Shown: positions 41,082 to 48,853 of the stretch, in pieces
Layout: every line of letters starts with the position of its first letter
Position numbering within the stretch: position 1 is the stretch's first letter
NCBI RefSeq assembly: GCF_035956715.1
Contig: NZ_CP108381.1
Location: 5,798,001-5,862,000 of the forward strand
Source of the DNA: Nocardia sp. NBC_01329
Lineage (GTDB): Bacteria; Actinomycetota; Actinomycetes; Mycobacteriales; Mycobacteriaceae
Length of the DNA: 64,000 nt
Direction of reading: 5' to 3'
Made by a program: the position numbers and the translations under genes
Notes under the pieces: generated by a model
What the model was told of the DNA's origin: nothing
Databases searched by the model: none
What the model saw: the letters and a program-made list of their open reading frames with translations, nothing else

Positions 41082-41939
41082 GTGACCGGTCCGCTACCCG
41101 AATCGGCTCTCGGAATCGGCTGGCGCCCGGAGATCTGCGGTCTGATAGACCAGCTGGACGGTCTCGACTTCTGCGAGGTCATCGCGGAATCACTCGGTCG
41201 CGGCCGCGGCGGGATCGAGGTTCCGGCGGAGCTCGCAGCGCTGCGGGACCGGGGCATTGCCATTGTTCCGCACGGGATCTCACTGTCACTGGGTGGTGCG
41301 GAACCGGTGGACGGCCGCCGGATCGAACACCTGGCGGCCTGCGCGCGGACAGTGGCGGCACCGCTGGTCAGTGAGCACATCGCGTTCGTGCGTGCAGGGG
41401 GCCTCGAGGCCGGTCATCTGCTCCCGATCCCGCGCAACCGCGAAGCGCTCGACGCCCTGACCGCGAATATCACCCGGACCCGGGCCGGATTGGATGTACC
41501 GCTGGCCGTGGAGAACATCGCCGCGCTGTTCGACTGGCCCGACGACGAATTCAGTGAATCGGAGTTCCTCACCGAGATCGTCGAACGGACCGGTGCGTAT
41601 CTGCTGCTGGATATCGCCAATGTGTACGCGAACGCACGCAATCGGGGTCGCGATCCACGCATCGAGTTGCGCCGACTGCCCACCGAGCGCATCGCCTACT
41701 GCCATATCGCCGGCGGCCACGAATCCGGCGGGCGCTATCACGACACCCACCTGCATCCGATACCGGCGGAGGTGCTCGCGCTGGTCACCGAGTTCTTACA
41801 CGATCTCCCGGTCCCGCTCATGCTCGAACGGGACGGTGACTATCCGCCCGCCCACGAGTTGCTGGACGAACTCGACGCAATCGCCGACGCGGCGGCCCGC
41901 CCACCGGTCACCGCCGCCGCCCGGGCAAGGTCGCGGTGA
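41082..41939 (+). CDS. DUF692 / MNIO-family multinuclear iron oxidase
   Basis: 285-residue TIM-barrel of the DUF692 family, which includes MbnB (methanobactin) and TglH. These oxidise peptide Cys using two or three iron atoms. Candidate metal ligands are all present: His64 (VPHG), His99 (SEHIAF), Glu144 (VENIA), Asp177 and Asn180 (LLDIANV), His208/His213 (YCHIAGGH), Asp221/His223 (HDTHLH) and Glu249 (MLERDGDYPP). The GTG start is three bases after the TIGR04222 stop, with no separate RBS, so it is co-translated with its presumed substrate; its stop overlaps the next start. Confidence 0.88.
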   Translation: MTGPLPESALGIGWRPEICGLIDQLDGLDFCEVIAESLGRGRGGIEVPAELAALRDRGIAIVPHGISLSLGGAEPVDGRRIEHLAACARTVAAPLVSEHIAFVRAGGLEAGHLLPIPRNREALDALTANITRTRAGLDVPLAVENIAALFDWPDDEFSESEFLTEIVERTGAYLLLDIANVYANARNRGRDPRIELRRLPTERIAYCHIAGGHESGGRYHDTHLHPIPAEVLALVTEFLHDLPVPLMLERDGDYPPAHELLDELDAIADAAARPPVTAAARARSR

Positions 41940-42289
41940 TGGACGGGCAGGCGCCCGGTTTGGCGGACCGGCAAGCGGCACTGGTGCGTGCGCTGGTGGC
42001 CGGGGAGCCGGTCCCGCCGGGTTTCGATCCGGCCGGAGTGCACGCAACAGCGCAAGCACTCCGGTATAAGCGGGCCAGGGAAGTCGCGGTCCGTTATCCC
42101 GGACTGGTGCATGCGGCCGGCCCGGACTTCACCACACGGTTCGTCGAGTGGGCTCGGGCCCGGCCGAGAAGCGGAACGGCGGCCGACGCTGTGCGTTTCG
42201 CTCGCGAGTCCGGTATTCCGTGGCCTCCGCCCCGTCCGGGTTTCCTCGCTCCGATCGTCCGGCTGTTCCGGCGATTTCGTCGGCGCTAA
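41939..42289 (+). CDS. Small DUF692-associated partner protein
   Basis: 116 residues, starting at an ATG that overlaps the DUF692 stop (TGATG; a GTG three bases earlier is possible). The sequence is helical and basic, with LADRQAALVRALVAGEPVPP, FDPAGVHATAQALRYKRARE and a C-terminal FARESGIPWPPPRPGFLAPI. It resembles small proteins found next to DUF692 genes in Streptomyces (SCO6045-like, from memory). DUF692 enzymes normally need a partner that presents the peptide (as MbnC does for MbnB), and this is the obvious candidate. There is no signal peptide. Confidence 0.8.
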   Translation: MDGQAPGLADRQAALVRALVAGEPVPPGFDPAGVHATAQALRYKRAREVAVRYPGLVHAAGPDFTTRFVEWARARPRSGTAADAVRFARESGIPWPPPRPGFLAPIVRLFRRFRRR

Positions 42290-42331
42290 CCGACCCGGCC
42301 TTCCACTTCCCGATAACGACTCGCTCAGCTA

Positions 42332-42351
42332 TGTGCCGCTAGACAACGGCA
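42332..42351. repeat. 20-bp direct repeat, left copy
   Basis: TGTGCCGCTAGACAACGGCA; 18/20 identical to the copy at 42953-42972. The two flank the secreted-protein gene at 42383-42871. Each contains a hyphenated dyad (GCCG...CGGC, imperfect in the right copy). Confidence 0.7.
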
Positions 42352-42382
42352 ACTTGTTCGCCGTATCGGTTCGCTGTCCTTC

Positions 42383-42871
42383 TCAGGGAAGGGGCAGTCC
42401 GCCCGGGATCGCGAAGGGCAGCAGTACCGGCAAGTGGACCTGCGGCAGGAGGCTCGGCGCCGGAGCCGGGATGTGGGGGTTGGGCGCGTTCCAGACGGCT
42501 GGGGTCTGGGTGCTGCCGCTGTGGTTCTCGCGGTCCCAGTCGGCCGGCTGGTCATAGCCGCCGTCGTAGTTGTTGTGCGAGTCGCGGTCGGCGTACTGGT
42601 TCCCGCCGCTGTTGAGGTTGTCTTCGTACCCGTCGTAGTTCTGCCGGTTGTGGTCGGTGTAGCCGTATTGGCCGTTGTCGTCCCAACCGAAGTCGCCGTT
42701 GCCGTTCCCGCTGTCGCCGAAGCTGTCGTCGGAATCGCTGATCTGGACCGCCTGGCCCGGGTCGGCGAGAGCGGGACCGGCGGTGACGGCAAGTGGTGCG
42801 AGGGCGATGACCGCGATTGCGGCGATTCGCGCGGCGAGGCGGCGGGTGCGCTGTGCGGGGTTCGTGTTCAT
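42383..42871 (-). CDS. Secreted Asn/Asp/Gly-rich small protein
   Basis: 162 residues. A Sec signal (RLAARIAAIAVIALAPLAVT then AGPALADP) is cleaved near residue 36. The mature N-terminal half is rich in Asp, Asn, Gly and Tyr (DDSFGDSGNGNGDFGWDDNG), with no Cys. The C-terminal third is Pro/Leu-rich (IPAPAPSLLPQVHLPVLLPF), ending GGLPLP. It is not recognised. The ATG at 42871 follows GAGGACCCCG. It is convergent with the DUF692 operon; an extracellular or envelope role is likely, with no further clue. Confidence 0.68.
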   Translation of the reverse strand: MNTNPAQRTRRLAARIAAIAVIALAPLAVTAGPALADPGQAVQISDSDDSFGDSGNGNGDFGWDDNGQYGYTDHNRQNYDGYEDNLNSGGNQYADRDSHNNYDGGYDQPADWDRENHSGSTQTPAVWNAPNPHIPAPAPSLLPQVHLPVLLPFAIPGGLPLP

Positions 42872-42952
42872 CGGGGTCCTCACTCGGTCACGCTCGGTGC
42901 GGCCTTGGGGGCGGGTCGCACTCTTTCTTTGCGTTATCGGAACAATGCCTAC

Positions 42953-42972
42953 TGTACCGCTAAACAACGGCA
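42953..42972. repeat. 20-bp direct repeat, right copy
   Basis: TGTACCGCTAAACAACGGCA, in the same orientation as the copy at 42332. It lies about 80 bp upstream of the secreted-protein gene, where a promoter would be. Confidence 0.7.
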
Positions 42973-43051
42973 CGTTCAATAGGTAGATGAGAAGCAACTG
43001 GGGATGAACCCTCGTGACCGCGCGGAAGGTGGGTGATCGCGACCGCTTGCG

Positions 43052-43075
43052 CTATACGTATATTTCTACGTATAG
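43052..43075. promoter_or_regulatory. Palindromic operator upstream of the EXLDI gene
   Basis: CTATACGTA-TATTTC-TACGTATAG, perfect 9-bp arms, an AT-rich island ending seven bases before the EXLDI start. This suits a TetR- or PadR-type repressor site overlapping the promoter. No such regulator gene is adjacent; the EXLDI protein itself is a possible autoregulator. Confidence 0.7.
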
Positions 43076-43082
43076 TCAGCTC

Positions 43083-43595
43083 ATGCCGAACAAGACCATC
43101 TACGTCGCCGACGACGATCTGCCACTGTTTCAGCGGGCGCAGGAATTGGTCGGCGGCAATCTGTCCGGTGCGGTGGTCACCGCGCTCAAGCGCTTCATCG
43201 AATTGGAGGAGGGCAAGCTCGAGGGGTACGAGGAGATCGTCCTGCGGGTCGGCCACAACGGTGCCCGGCAGGTGCGATTCCAGGGCGCCCTGCTCGTCGA
43301 GCATCGGGATGTCACCGACGAGCGAATGGAACATGTGCGCGTGTTCCGTAGTCGTAAGAACAAATTCGTGCTGCACGAGCAATACGCGAACTGGTCGGAA
43401 TATCCGGAATCGGACAACTGGCTGCGCGATCTGAAGAACTGGCGCCGCATGCTGGGTATCGAACACGACTGGGGCGACTATGTGCTCACCATCGTCGGCA
43501 CTGTCGAGGAACTGAAGGGCAAGATCCCCGATCTGCTCTACCGACGCCTCTCCGATATCGCCGAGCACGCCCCCGTCGAGGAGCTCGATATCTGA
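43083..43595 (+). CDS. EXLDI-family protein (TIGR04342)
   Basis: 170 residues. The N-terminus (KTIYVADDDLPLFQRAQELV, then GGNLSGAVVTALKRFIELEE) looks like a ribbon-helix-helix-type DNA-binding segment. The C-terminus ends VEELDI, matching the ExLDI signature for which the family is named. Members occur beside Drr-type ABC exporters, as here (next gene 125 bases downstream). A regulatory role is likely: the sequence suggests DNA binding and a perfect palindrome lies just upstream of the start. No enzymatic motif is seen. Confidence 0.83.
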   Translation: MPNKTIYVADDDLPLFQRAQELVGGNLSGAVVTALKRFIELEEGKLEGYEEIVLRVGHNGARQVRFQGALLVEHRDVTDERMEHVRVFRSRKNKFVLHEQYANWSEYPESDNWLRDLKNWRRMLGIEHDWGDYVLTIVGTVEELKGKIPDLLYRRLSDIAEHAPVEELDI

Positions 43596-43720
43596 TCCTG
43601 GCGGCGGGGTGGCGCCCGCCGGAACCATCCACTTGCTGACTCCACACCCTCCCCCGGGGGCGGTGTCGATAATACATGCTCACATTCGCATTCGATTATT
43701 GATTTCGAAAGGGTAGATCC

Positions 43721-44683
43721 ATGAACAACGGACGCAGCCCGGCCATTCGCGCGGCCGGTCTCCGCAAGTCCTACGGGGACAAGGTCGTCCTCGACGGCGT
43801 CGACATCACGGTGCCCGAAGGCACCATCTATTCGCTGCTCGGACCCAACGGCGCCGGGAAGACCACCATCGTGCAGATATTGAGCACCCTGATCCGGGCC
43901 GACGCCGGTGATATCCGGATCGGTGGCCACGACCCGGCCACCGAACCGGACTCGGTGCGGTCGGTGATCGGGGTGACCGGACAGTTCGCCGCCGTCGACG
44001 AACTGCTCACCGGACGCGAGAACCTGCTGCTCATGGGAGATCTGCACCATCTGTCCCGGCGGCGCACCCGGGACCTCGCTCAGGAGCTGCTCGAACGCTT
44101 CGATCTCACCGAGGCCGCCGACAAGACAGCCGCAACCTACTCCGGCGGAATGACGCGGCGTCTCGACCTGGCCATGACCCTGGTCGGCGATCCGCGCATC
44201 ATCTTCCTGGACGAGCCCACCACCGGCCTCGATCCCCGCAGCAGGCGCACCATGTGGGAGATCATCGGCAACCTGGTGCAGGACTACGGGGTCACCGTCT
44301 TCCTCACCACTCAGTACCTGGAGGAAGCCGATCAGCTCGCCGACCGGATCGCGGTACTCGACCACGGCCGGATCGTCGCCGAAGGCACCTCAGCGGAATT
44401 GAAAAGGCTGGTGCCCGGTGGGCATATCCGGGTGCGGTTCGGCGATATCGCCGGATTGCGCGCCGCAGCAGCTGTTTTCGATTCCGATGCCCGCGCCATC
44501 GACGAAGAACTGACCCTCGCCGTCCCCGGTGACGGCGGCCTCGGTTCGCTACGCGAGGTGCTCGACCGCATCGACGCCCATCGGCTGGCCGCCGAAGGCC
44601 TGGCCGTGCACACCCCGAACCTGGACGACGTTTTCCTCACCCTCACCGGAAACACCACCACAGACAAGGAACTCGTGCGATGA
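43721..44683 (+). CDS. Daunorubicin-resistance-type ABC exporter ATP-binding protein (DrrA family)
   Basis: 320 residues. Walker A GPNGAGKTT, signature YSGGMTRRLDLA, Walker B RIIFLDEPTTGLD and a TQYLEEAD switch. The C-terminal extension of about 90 residues (VRFGDIAGLRAAAAVF...HTPNLDDVFLTLTG) is typical of DrrA-like proteins. It powers export of a hydrophobic compound or lipid by the adjoining ABC-2 permease; the ATG of that gene overlaps its stop (ATGA). The EXLDI gene upstream probably belongs to the same regulated unit. The substrate is unknown. Confidence 0.9.
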   Translation: MNNGRSPAIRAAGLRKSYGDKVVLDGVDITVPEGTIYSLLGPNGAGKTTIVQILSTLIRADAGDIRIGGHDPATEPDSVRSVIGVTGQFAAVDELLTGRENLLLMGDLHHLSRRRTRDLAQELLERFDLTEAADKTAATYSGGMTRRLDLAMTLVGDPRIIFLDEPTTGLDPRSRRTMWEIIGNLVQDYGVTVFLTTQYLEEADQLADRIAVLDHGRIVAEGTSAELKRLVPGGHIRVRFGDIAGLRAAAAVFDSDARAIDEELTLAVPGDGGLGSLREVLDRIDAHRLAAEGLAVHTPNLDDVFLTLTGNTTTDKELVR

Positions 44684-45483
44684 CAACCCTCACCGCCCAC
44701 CCGCCGCGCCGGGCGAGGGCCCTGGCCGATTCCTGGACCATGCTGCGGCGCAATCTGTTGCAGGCGCGGCGCTATCCGAGCATGACGATTTCGGTCACGG
44801 TGATGCCGATCGTTCTGATGGCCATATTCAACTACGTGTTCGGCGGTGCGCTGGAGCCCGGTCTCGGCGGTGACGGTGGTACCGCCTATATCGATTATCT
44901 GGTCCCCGGGATGCTGTTGCTGCTGCCTGCCTATCTGACCGCCTCGGTGGCCATATCGGTGTGCACCGATGTCACCAAGGGCATCGTGAACCGATTCCGG
45001 ACCATGGCGATCTCGCGTTCCGCGCTGCTCACCGGGCATGCGCTGGGTGTACAGGTGCAGGCATTCCTGGCACTCGTCGCGATGCTGGGGGTCTCACTGC
45101 TGATGGGGTTCCGTCCGTCGGCGACACCGCTGGAATGGATCGCCACGATCGGGTTCCTGCTGCTGGTGGTCTTCTCGCTCACCTGGCTGTCGGTCGCGTT
45201 CGGGCTGATCGCTCCGAACCCGGAGAGCGCCAGCAATCTGCCGTTCCCGATTCTCATGCTGCCGTTCCTGGGTTCCGGTCTGGTCCCCACCGACACCATG
45301 CCGACGGTGATGCGCTGGTTCGCCGAATACCAGCCGTTCACGCCGTTCACCGAAACGGTGCGGGGGCTGCTGATGGGCAGCGCGATCGGGAACAACGCGC
45401 TGATCTCGCTGGGCTGGTGCCTGGTGATCGGCCTGGGCGGCTTCTTCTGGTCGACCACCGTGTTCCGGCGCCAGGGCCGCTGA
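44680..45483 (+). CDS. ABC-2 type exporter permease (DrrB family)
   Basis: 267 residues with six predicted membrane helices. The ABC-2 signature region includes YLVPGMLLLLPAYLTASVAI, FRTMAISRSALLTGHALGVQ and the final FAEYQPFTPFTETVRGLLMG. It is coupled to the ATPase through ATGA overlap and followed by a bidirectional stem-loop. Together the two form a multidrug or lipid exporter half-complex. Confidence 0.9.
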   Translation: MTTLTAHPPRRARALADSWTMLRRNLLQARRYPSMTISVTVMPIVLMAIFNYVFGGALEPGLGGDGGTAYIDYLVPGMLLLLPAYLTASVAISVCTDVTKGIVNRFRTMAISRSALLTGHALGVQVQAFLALVAMLGVSLLMGFRPSATPLEWIATIGFLLLVVFSLTWLSVAFGLIAPNPESASNLPFPILMLPFLGSGLVPTDTMPTVMRWFAEYQPFTPFTETVRGLLMGSAIGNNALISLGWCLVIGLGGFFWSTTVFRRQGR

Positions 45484-45494
45484 CACCCCGACGC

Positions 45495-45528
45495 CCCTGT
45501 CCTCGCCGGTCCGCCGGCGGGGACAGGG
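45495..45528. terminator. Bidirectional stem-loop between exporter and yqgE
   Basis: CCCTGTCC (45495-45502) pairs with GGACAGGG (45521-45528), with inner CGCCGG/GCCGGCG pairing. It lies between convergent genes. Confidence 0.65.
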
Positions 45529-45533
45529 CGCTT

Positions 45534-46193
45534 CTAGTTGCGCTCGACCTCGATCGGATGAGTGGCGAGCAGCGACAGCGGCAGCGGCTGCCGGCGCAGC
45601 ACCTGGGCCCACATATCGGTGCGTCGGCCGGCGATCGGATCACTGGGCAGAGCCGAGACCACGATCCAGTCGTCGCTGGCCAGTTCGCTGTCCAGCTGGC
45701 CGAACGTCCAGCCCGCGTAGCCGGCGAAGACCCGGACACCCTCGACCAGCGGACCGATCCGGTCCGGGTCGGCGTCCAGGTCGACCAGTACCACCCGGCC
45801 GTCCACCCGCCGCAATCCCGGAATCCCGTCGATCGACGCACCGACCCGGAGCGTGCCCAGACACAACGCGGCGTCGCGTTTGACGGGTCCGCCCACGAAC
45901 AGGGTGTGCGGCTGCGCGGACAACTCCGCCCACTGTGGGAGCACATCGTGTACGGGGGTATCGCTGGGCCGGTTCAGCACCACTCCGAGCGTTCCGGCGT
46001 CGTTGTGCTCGATGATGTAGACCACCGTACGGCGGAACGTGGGCTCGGCCAGTTCGGTCGAGGAAACCAGGAGCGTACCGGCCCGCACCGTCTGCTCACC
46101 CTGCCGGTTACCGCGACGACCAGGTTCGGGCTCGTGCCCGTCACCGCGGCCGCCCCGGGTCTTGCGATCATCGGGGTCATCTGCCTGCGCCAC
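45534..46193 (-). CDS. YqgE/AlgH-family protein
   Basis: About 219 residues, close in sequence to M. tuberculosis Rv0038: VRAGTLLVSSTELAEPTFRR, VVYIIEHNDAGTLGVVLNRP, FVGGPVKRDAALCLGTLRVG and the C-terminus RRQPLPLSLLATHPIEVERN. The family (DUF179) has no settled biochemical function. The start is uncertain: the conserved domain begins at TVRAG, and I place the start at the GTG at 46193; a GTG at 46262 is also in frame. Divergent from the acyltransferase. Confidence 0.85.
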   Translation of the reverse strand: MAQADDPDDRKTRGGRGDGHEPEPGRRGNRQGEQTVRAGTLLVSSTELAEPTFRRTVVYIIEHNDAGTLGVVLNRPSDTPVHDVLPQWAELSAQPHTLFVGGPVKRDAALCLGTLRVGASIDGIPGLRRVDGRVVLVDLDADPDRIGPLVEGVRVFAGYAGWTFGQLDSELASDDWIVVSALPSDPIAGRRTDMWAQVLRRQPLPLSLLATHPIEVERN

Positions 46194-46320
46194 CTGGCCA
46201 TCATCGCAGTTATTGCCCGACTGTGCCGCTCTGATCAACTGTTCACTTCGCGCGGAGTTCACTCGGCGGCCGTTTCCGGGCCGTCTGGACATACCGCCGC
46301 AGGCTCGTAGAGTCAGCCGT

Positions 46321-47082
46321 ATGCGTCCCCCCGAGGTGCTCCTGGACAACAGTGACGATGTGTACGACTTCTATCGCGAACACCGGCAGAACCGGCTGCA
46401 GGCGACGGGGGCCTACGCGCTGCTCGGCCGCCGTTACCGGCCGCGGGTCGGCTACGCGGCCGGGGCCCGGGAGGCGATCCGCGGGTTGATCCGTTCCCGG
46501 ACCCCGCTGCTGATCGCGGTCAACCACCTGTCGCAGTTGGATCCGTACACGCTCGCGGCCGCGGCCTGGCGCAGCGAATTGCGGCCGATCATCGGTCGCA
46601 CCCGCGTGCTGGCGAAGGACGAGCTGTTCGAGGAGACCAAACTGCGCCGCCGTATCGACATGATGGGCGGGATCCCGGTGTTCCGCGGCCGCGACCACGG
46701 ACTACGGGCGGTGAACGCGGCCGGCCAGCGGATGATGGATATCTGTGCTGAACGCCTGGCTGTAGGGGACAGCCTGGCGATCTTCCCGGAAGGCACCTGC
46801 AACGAGGTCGATCCGGCGCAGGTGCAGGCGGTCGGGACCGGGATCGGGCATATCGCCTTCCGGACGGCCAAACTCGGTGCCCGGCCGGCGCTGGTCAGCC
46901 TGGGGTTGAGCTACGGGCCCCGAGCCGATCCGGCGGCGCCGCCGACCAGGGAGGAGGTGAAGTCCGCGAGCTTCCACTTCGGGGTCCCGCACACCGACCT
47001 TCCGGCCCGGCCGGCGGAGGTAGCCCGGCTGGTTCGCGCCGACCTACAGCAGGCATTGGACGGCGCGGTGGCCGCCTACTGA
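46321..47082 (+). CDS. 1-acylglycerol-3-phosphate acyltransferase-like protein (PlsC family)
   Basis: 253 residues. The acyltransferase HX4D motif is present as NHLSQLD near residue 67 and the second block as FPEGT near 159. The intermediate block with GRTRVLAKDELF and GGIPVFRGRD also fits PlsC. It probably transfers acyl chains to lysophosphatidic acid or a related lipid at the membrane. Start ATG at 46321. The C-terminal 60 residues are more variable. Single gene, divergent from yqgE. Confidence 0.87.
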   Translation: MRPPEVLLDNSDDVYDFYREHRQNRLQATGAYALLGRRYRPRVGYAAGAREAIRGLIRSRTPLLIAVNHLSQLDPYTLAAAAWRSELRPIIGRTRVLAKDELFEETKLRRRIDMMGGIPVFRGRDHGLRAVNAAGQRMMDICAERLAVGDSLAIFPEGTCNEVDPAQVQAVGTGIGHIAFRTAKLGARPALVSLGLSYGPRADPAAPPTREEVKSASFHFGVPHTDLPARPAEVARLVRADLQQALDGAVAAY

Positions 47083-47102
47083 ACCGGCGGTGCCCAGCGT
47101 TA

Positions 47103-47414
47103 CTACTGCGGCATTCCGAGGCGGTCCCGGGCCCAGTGCGGCACCATCGACAGATACTGCGGGTGGGTCCCGATGAAACGCTGGACCTGCCGGCACATCG
47201 GCAGTGCGCCCAGCCCCTCCCGGCGGGTGGCGTCCAGTGCGCTCTCGACAAGGGCCCGGGCATAGTCCGAGCCGTCGAAGCGTGGGTCCACCTCGGTGTG
47301 CACGAACGCGCGCTCGCCGGCAGTGTCCTGATATTCGGTATATCCCGCGACCTCGCCGTCGACTGTGATCTCGAAGCGTTCCAGTGCGATGTTGTTGCGG
47401 ACCTCCGTCGGCAT
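47103..47414 (-). CDS. Small GNAT-like N-acetyltransferase (YjdJ type)
   Basis: 103 residues. It has the truncated GNAT core of PF14542: ERFEITVDGEVAGYTEYQDT, AFVHTEVDPRFDGSDYARAL, ESALDATRREGL and a final FIGTHPQYLSMVPHW. The acetyl-CoA loop is poorly conserved, as usual in this subfamily. Acceptor unknown. ATG at 47414. Confidence 0.85.
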   Translation of the reverse strand: MPTEVRNNIALERFEITVDGEVAGYTEYQDTAGERAFVHTEVDPRFDGSDYARALVESALDATRREGLGALPMCRQVQRFIGTHPQYLSMVPHWARDRLGMPQ

Positions 47415-47490
47415 GGCTCGACGTTACTCGCTCGGCGGTGAATTCTCGCATTGATCCGCGCGGCGCGTGGCGGACCGGTGCTGCGGCGCC

Positions 47491-48606
47491 TCAACCCATT
47501 TCGATGATCGCCCGTCCGACGATCTCACCGCGGCCGAGCGCGCTGTAGGCCTCGTCGGCCCGGTCGAGGGAGTAGCGGCGGGTGATCACCTCCTGCGGCC
47601 GCACCGTGTTCGCCGCGACCATCCGGAGCAACGCGGGCATATCGGTGCGGGCTTTCGCGCCGTAGGAGCCGCGGATCTGCAGTTTGCGGCGGACCAGCCG
47701 GGCCAGGTCGATCGCACCGGTGGAACCGGCCGGGGCGATCCCGACCACCACGGCTCGGCCGCCGTCGTCGAGCACGTCCAGCGTGGTCGCGAAGGTGGCG
47801 GCGCTCCCCAATGCTTCGAACGCCACATCGACCCCGTGTCCCCCGGTGAGTTCCCGGACCCGGGTCGCGGCGTCGTCGGTCCGGGAGTTGATCGTATGGG
47901 TGGCACCGAGTTTCGCTACCGCCGAGAGCTTTTCGTCGCTGATATCGATAGCGATGATCTGGGCGACGCCGGCCGCCGCGGCGAATTGCACAATCGAGGA
48001 TCCCACCCCGCCGGCCGCGACCACCGCGATCCGGTCGCCGAGACCCAGTTCGGCGGTGTGTATCGCGCCGAGCGCGGTGAACGAGCTGCAACCCAGGATC
48101 GATACGGCCTCGAGACCGATGTCCGCGGGGACGGTGAAGACGTCGGATGCGGGCACCACGCAGTATTCGGCGAGCCCGCCCATCGAGTACATGGCCAGTG
48201 GGGTGCCGTCGGCCCGGGCGAGCCGGGTCGTGCCGTCGTAGAGGGTGCCGTTGAGCCGGTTGTGCGCGAAGAACTTCTCGCACAGGTCCTCGGCGCCGCG
48301 GACACAGTGGCGGCAATCGCCGCAGGGCATGATGAAACTGCACACCACGTTGTCGCCGACGGCGACGTTGCCCACACCCCCACCGAGCCGTTCGACGACA
48401 CCGGAGACCTCGTGACCGAGGACGGCGGGGGCCGGGAACTTCACTTCGGATCGCAGGACGTGCAGGTCGGTGTGGCAGACCCCGCAGGCGGTGACCTTCA
48501 GTAGGACCTCGCCTCGTCGGGGGGTCGGCACCGGGATGTCCTCGACGACCAATCGGGGTTCGGTTCCGTGGAAAACTGCGGCTCGCACGCCACTCTCCTC
48601 CGCCAT
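47491..48606 (-). CDS. Zinc-dependent alcohol dehydrogenase
   Basis: 371-residue medium-chain dehydrogenase. Catalytic zinc ligands Cys in CGVCHTD and His/Glu in GHEVSG; the structural-zinc Cys cluster is CGDCRHCVRGAEDLC. Nucleotide-binding GVGSSIVQ sits in a Rossmann fold (AAGGVGSSIVQFAAAAGVAQ), with IDISDEK suggesting NAD. Long-chain or mycothiol-linked substrates are possible but not shown. The ATG at 48606 follows GGAGGAGA-like sequence. Divergent from the DUF385-type gene across a region with two palindromes. Confidence 0.9.
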   Translation of the reverse strand: MAEESGVRAAVFHGTEPRLVVEDIPVPTPRRGEVLLKVTACGVCHTDLHVLRSEVKFPAPAVLGHEVSGVVERLGGGVGNVAVGDNVVCSFIMPCGDCRHCVRGAEDLCEKFFAHNRLNGTLYDGTTRLARADGTPLAMYSMGGLAEYCVVPASDVFTVPADIGLEAVSILGCSSFTALGAIHTAELGLGDRIAVVAAGGVGSSIVQFAAAAGVAQIIAIDISDEKLSAVAKLGATHTINSRTDDAATRVRELTGGHGVDVAFEALGSAATFATTLDVLDDGGRAVVVGIAPAGSTGAIDLARLVRRKLQIRGSYGAKARTDMPALLRMVAANTVRPQEVITRRYSLDRADEAYSALGRGEIVGRAIIEMG

Positions 48607-48773
48607 TCGCTTCAGCACACCTGCCCGATATCCGCGGGGGACCGGGCCCTCGACCACCGTCTCAGAAAAACGGGTTGCCGGTAGCGGGTTCCGCGGGGCC
48701 GGGTGGAAACCGCTGCCCGGCCGCTGGCTCCGTGACTGTTCTCGGGCCTCCTGACCTGCGGCTCAATAAATAG

Positions 48774-48786
48774 AGAGCACCGCTCT
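48774..48786. promoter_or_regulatory. Palindrome 1 upstream of the F420-type gene
   Basis: AGAGC-ACC-GCTCT, immediately followed by TTGACT (48786-48791), a likely -35 element. A related site occurs 52 bp downstream. Confidence 0.5.
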
Positions 48787-48827
48787 TGACTTTGTCGGGC
48801 GGAGATGCGATTGTTGTTCACAACAGA

Positions 48828-48838
48828 GAGCATTGCTC
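48828..48838. promoter_or_regulatory. Palindrome 2 upstream of the F420-type gene
   Basis: GAGC-ATT-GCTC, 15 bases before the start codon. Together with palindrome 1 it brackets the promoter, consistent with repression by a TetR-like dimer. Confidence 0.5.
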
Positions 48839-48853
48839 ACAAAGGAGAACGAG

